From Enterococcus sp. BWB1-3 (GTDB lineage Bacteria; Bacillota; Bacilli; Lactobacillales; Enterococcaceae), in contig NZ_JADOEP010000007.1 of the NCBI RefSeq assembly GCF_016745275.1, positions 1-54,325 of the forward strand: 54,325 nt of DNA, in the 5' to 3' direction. Of the stretch, positions 54,021 through 54,325 are shown piece by piece. Under the pieces are notes generated by a model. That model ran no database searches and was not told where the DNA came from. It saw only the letters and a list, made by a program, of their open reading frames with translations. Every line of letters starts with the position of its first letter. The first letter of the stretch is position 1. Position numbers and translations under genes: made by a program.

Positions 54021-54325
54021 TGCTCCTACGCTTCTTCGAATGCTCGTCGCATGCCTGAGGGGCAAGTAAAAACATGCTCCTACGGTTCTTCGAATGCTCG
54101 TCGCATGTCTGAGGGGCAAGTAAAAACATGCTCCTACGGTTCTTCGAATGCTCGTCGCATGCCTGAGGGGCAAGTAAAAACATGCTCCTACGGTTCTTCG
54201 AATGCTCGTCGCATGCCTGAGGGGCAAGTAAAAACATGCTCCTACGGTTCTTCGAATGCTCGTCGCATGTCTGAGGGGCAAGTAAAAACATGCTCCTACG
54301 GTTCTTCGAATGCTCGTCGCATGTC
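54021..54325 (-). repeat. 54-bp tandem repeat array, locus 2 (runs off the window)
   Basis: Units start TGCTCCTACG at 54021, 54075, 54129, 54183, 54237 and 54291 (partial). Units differ by few bases. The reverse complement shares the blocks CATGCGACGAGCATTCGAAG with locus 1 at 18066-18322, so the two arrays are in opposite orientation. No unique spacers. Confidence 0.93.

Overview
The window looks like chromosome of a low-GC Firmicute of the order Lactobacillales, most likely an Enterococcus or close relative. The basis is AT-rich DNA with strong purine-rich ribosome binding sites, gene order (dnaX-ybaB, recR-tmk-pstA-holB-ricT-yabA-rsmI, rpmG-secE-nusG, rplK-rplA, rplJ-rplL), class III ribonucleotide reductase, two LexA-controlled Y-family polymerases and enterococcal-type intergenic repeats. 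Species assignment is inference. No rRNA, tRNA or CRISPR array was seen.

Layout. 1-9000 holds replication and repair housekeeping: dnaX, ybaB, a MerR regulator, recR, tmk, the c-di-AMP receptor pstA, holB, ricT, yabA and rsmI. 9000-12690 is accessory: a secreted SdrD-B-like protein between gene-poor, decayed DNA with a hairpin, a dispersed repeat and a broken transposase. 12640-17700 holds SOS-controlled dinB, a broken acetyltransferase and the divergent nrdD-nrdG operon behind a pair of NrdR boxes. 17900-18960 is a block of tandem and dispersed repeats. 19000-32900 holds a BceAB-type ABC transporter, an M42 peptidase, a DUF975 membrane protein, an MBL-fold protein with lipoate ligase, a tRNA methyltransferase (TrmR-like), YdeI, a DnaQ-like exonuclease, exonuclease III, a Gfo/Idh oxidoreductase, murB and a CbpA-like CBS protein. 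Among these lie a MITE-like element, a second broken acetyltransferase and a frameshifted small membrane gene. 33400-34610 is rpmG-secE-nusG. 34840-41880 is a Pot-type ABC importer followed by two amidohydrolase deaminases. 41950-43510 is the divergent serine dehydratase operon. 43690-46560 is rplK-rplA, a pair of structured repeats, the L10 leader and rplJ-rplL. 46600-51260 holds a hydrolase, an ArsR regulator with an ABC-2 exporter, cspA, a small basic protein and a VanZ protein. 51400-53560 is the second SOS polymerase operon (umuC-like, yolD-like, and an unknown gene). The window ends in a 54-bp tandem array.

How the genes work together. Clamp-loader subunits (dnaX, holB), the initiation regulator yabA, recR and thymidylate kinase form a replication set. 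DinB and the UmuC-like polymerase form an SOS translesion set, each with a LexA box between -35 and -10. NrdD/NrdG supply dNTPs without oxygen under probable NrdR control. PstA and CbpA are two separate c-di-AMP sensors. The Pot-type importer next to adenine deaminase and a second purine-type deaminase suggests a nucleobase or amine uptake and deamination module.

The most unusual signal lies between rplA and rplJ. Two adjacent units of exactly 122 bp share their ends and loop segments, while their stem sequences differ and still pair, as expected of a structured RNA under selection. A truncated third copy follows. Two other notable signals are the 54-bp arrays present at two loci in opposite orientation and the apparent CUG start of rsmI.
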